Assembly (NCBI GenBank): GCA_000433415.1
Contig: FR890503.1
Coordinates: 30,508 to 43,903 of the forward strand
Direction of reading: 5' to 3'
Length of the DNA: 13,396 nucleotides
Source: Clostridium sp. CAG:448
GTDB taxonomy: Bacteria; Bacillota; Clostridia; Oscillospirales; CAG-272
Shown: piece by piece, positions 12,655 through 13,396 of the stretch
Position numbering within the stretch: position 1 is the first letter of the stretch
How the letters are laid out: each line of letters begins with the position of its first letter
The notes under the pieces: model-generated
What the model was told of the DNA's origin: nothing
Databases searched by the model: none
The model's input: the letters and a program-made list of their open reading frames with translations, nothing else
Program-made: the position numbers and the translations under genes

Positions 12655-12736
12655 GGGGGATTTCCCGAGCGGCCAAAGGGGGCAGACTGTAAATCTGTTG
12701 TCACTGACTTCGGTGGTCCGAATCCACCATCCCCCA
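12655..12736 (+). tRNA. tRNA-Tyr(GTA), CCA not encoded, atypical T-loop
   Basis: The acceptor stem GGGGGAT (12655-12661) pairs with ATCCCCC (12729-12735), with discriminator A at 12736. TTG follows, so CCA must be added after transcription. The anticodon loop CTGTAAA (12687-12693) gives anticodon GTA. A long variable arm (12699-12711, GTC-ACT-GAC) marks it as a class II tRNA, as expected for bacterial tyrosine tRNA. The T-stem is GGTGG/CCACC, but the loop reads TCCGAAT (12717-12723), with C at position 55 instead of the near-universal T. All other elements look intact. Confidence 0.92.
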
Positions 12737-12739
12737 TTG

Positions 12740-12770
12740 AAAACCACATCGCGTAAGCGGTGTGGTTTTT
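12740..12770 (+). terminator. Terminator of the tRNA-Thr/Tyr operon
   Basis: AAAACCACATCGC (12740-12752) pairs with GCGGTGTGGTTTT (12757-12769) around GTAA, with one G-U pair. It ends in TTTTT (12766-12770), followed by GTCTGTTT. It lies directly after tRNA-Tyr and before the transketolase promoter. Confidence 0.92.
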
Positions 12771-12791
12771 GTCTGTTTGGACGCAACCCCC

Positions 12792-12820
12792 TTGACAAAA
12801 AAGAGCGTGTGCGGTATAAT
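12792..12820 (+). promoter_or_regulatory. Promoter of the transketolase subunit gene
   Basis: TTGACA (12792-12797), 17 bp, TATAAT (12815-12820). The leader of about 30 nt contains the ribosome site GGAGGGGG and no room for a riboswitch. Confidence 0.9.
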
Positions 12821-12855
12821 AAAAATGCTTACATCACGCGGAGGGGGATTTGAAT

Positions 12856-13396
12856 ATGAATCAGGAAACATTATCCCGTTTGTCGCATACAGCGGCACAA
12901 ATCAGGCTCGGTATTCTGGAATCGACACACGCAGCAAAGTCCGGTCATCCGGGCGGGTCGCTTTCGATTGCCGAGCTTTTGTCTTTTTTGTATTTTGAGG
13001 AAATGCGGGTCGATCCGAAAAAACCGCAGGATCCGGATCGCGACCGGTTGGTGCTGTCCAAAGGGCACGCCGCACCCGGGCTTTATGCGGCGCTGGCACT
13101 GCGCGGGTATTTCCCGGTAGAAATGCTGAAAACACTGCGGCAGGCGGACTCCATCCTGCAGGGACACCCGGATATGAAGCATATCCCCGGCGTGGATATG
13201 TCCACAGGCTCTCTCGGACAGGGTATTTCCGCCGCCTGCGGCATGGCAATTGCCGCAAAAATGGCGGGGAAGGATTACCGTACCTATACCATCGTCGGCG
13301 ACGGCGAGAGCGAAGAAGGACAGGTTTGGGAGGCATGCATGTTTGCTGCCCATCACAAGCTGGACAACTTCTGCCTGATCATTGACTGGAACGGCT
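12856..13396 (+). CDS. Transketolase, N-terminal subunit (3' end outside window)
   Basis: The first 180 residues of a thiamine diphosphate enzyme that moves two-carbon units between sugar phosphates in the non-oxidative pentose phosphate pathway. Visible signatures are KSGHPGGS (28-35), LSKGHAAPGLYAAL (67-80, His71), GHPDMKHIPGVDMSTGSLGQG (103-123), and the ThDP/metal motif GDGESEEG (148-155) running to DWNG at the window edge. The N-terminus lacks the extra residues of full-length transketolase and resembles the split form common in Firmicutes. In that form a ~270-aa N-terminal subunit is followed by a ~310-aa C-terminal subunit, so the partner gene should lie just beyond the window. GGAGGGGG (12840-12847) precedes ATG 12856. 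The frame stays open to the last base. Confidence 0.94.
   Translation, partial: MNQETLSRLSHTAAQIRLGILESTHAAKSGHPGGSLSIAELLSFLYFEEMRVDPKKPQDPDRDRLVLSKGHAAPGLYAALALRGYFPVEMLKTLRQADSILQGHPDMKHIPGVDMSTGSLGQGISAACGMAIAAKMAGKDYRTYTIVGDGESEEGQVWEACMFAAHHKLDNFCLIIDWNG

Noticed and set aside
12577..12736. tRNA genes as integration sites of a mobile element
   Set aside because: No integrase, direct repeat of a tRNA 3' end or phage-like gene was seen; housekeeping genes follow directly.

Overview
The window looks like ordinary chromosome from a low- to mid-GC Firmicute, most likely a gut-associated Clostridium-class bacterium (Oscillospirales or a neighbouring order). This rests on strong AGGAGG-type ribosome sites, near-perfect TTGACA-17-TATAAT promoters, a DhaS-like TetR regulator, an N-terminal-subunit (split) transketolase, and tRNA genes two of which encode their own CCA. 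I cannot name the species. I see no phage, insertion sequence, CRISPR array or defence system.

Layout. Positions 1-1502 hold the end of a sugar phosphate isomerase/epimerase and a Gfo/Idh/MocA oxidoreductase, the 3' end of a sugar or cyclitol catabolic operon closed by a terminator. Positions 1598-4250 are a lipid-stress unit: a TetR-family regulator of the DhaS type followed by oleate hydratase (ohyA) with its own promoter, closed by a bidirectional terminator. A small six-cysteine protein (90 aa) lies on the minus strand at 4258-4530. It is separated from an unrecognised 343-aa cytoplasmic protein (5054-6085) by about 520 bp of very AT-rich divergent regulatory DNA carrying several dyads.

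A minus-strand tRNA-Gly(CCC) sits at 6306-6379. Just downstream of it is a tandem array of small hairpins separated by ATTTCnC. Next come hisS (6568-7953), whose product has the REFYQCD-type motif 2 rather than the usual bacterial form, and a COG2509-like FAD-dependent dehydrogenase (8005-9393), possibly co-transcribed. A small three-helix membrane protein (9511-9984) precedes a 732-aa protein with a prepilin N-terminus fused to a long beta-rich extracellular region (10166-12364). The window ends with tandem tRNA-Thr(TGT) and tRNA-Tyr(GTA) and the start of a transketolase N-terminal subunit.

How the parts relate. The isomerase and oxidoreductase probably act on one sugar pathway. The TetR protein probably controls ohyA in response to fatty acids. 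The other genes appear to be independent transcription units, each with its own consensus promoter. The least explained items are the large pilin-like protein, the 343-aa protein with its AT-rich upstream region, the hairpin array, and a tRNA-Tyr whose T-loop has C where the near-universal T55 is expected. I found nothing that I can defend as a new multi-gene system.
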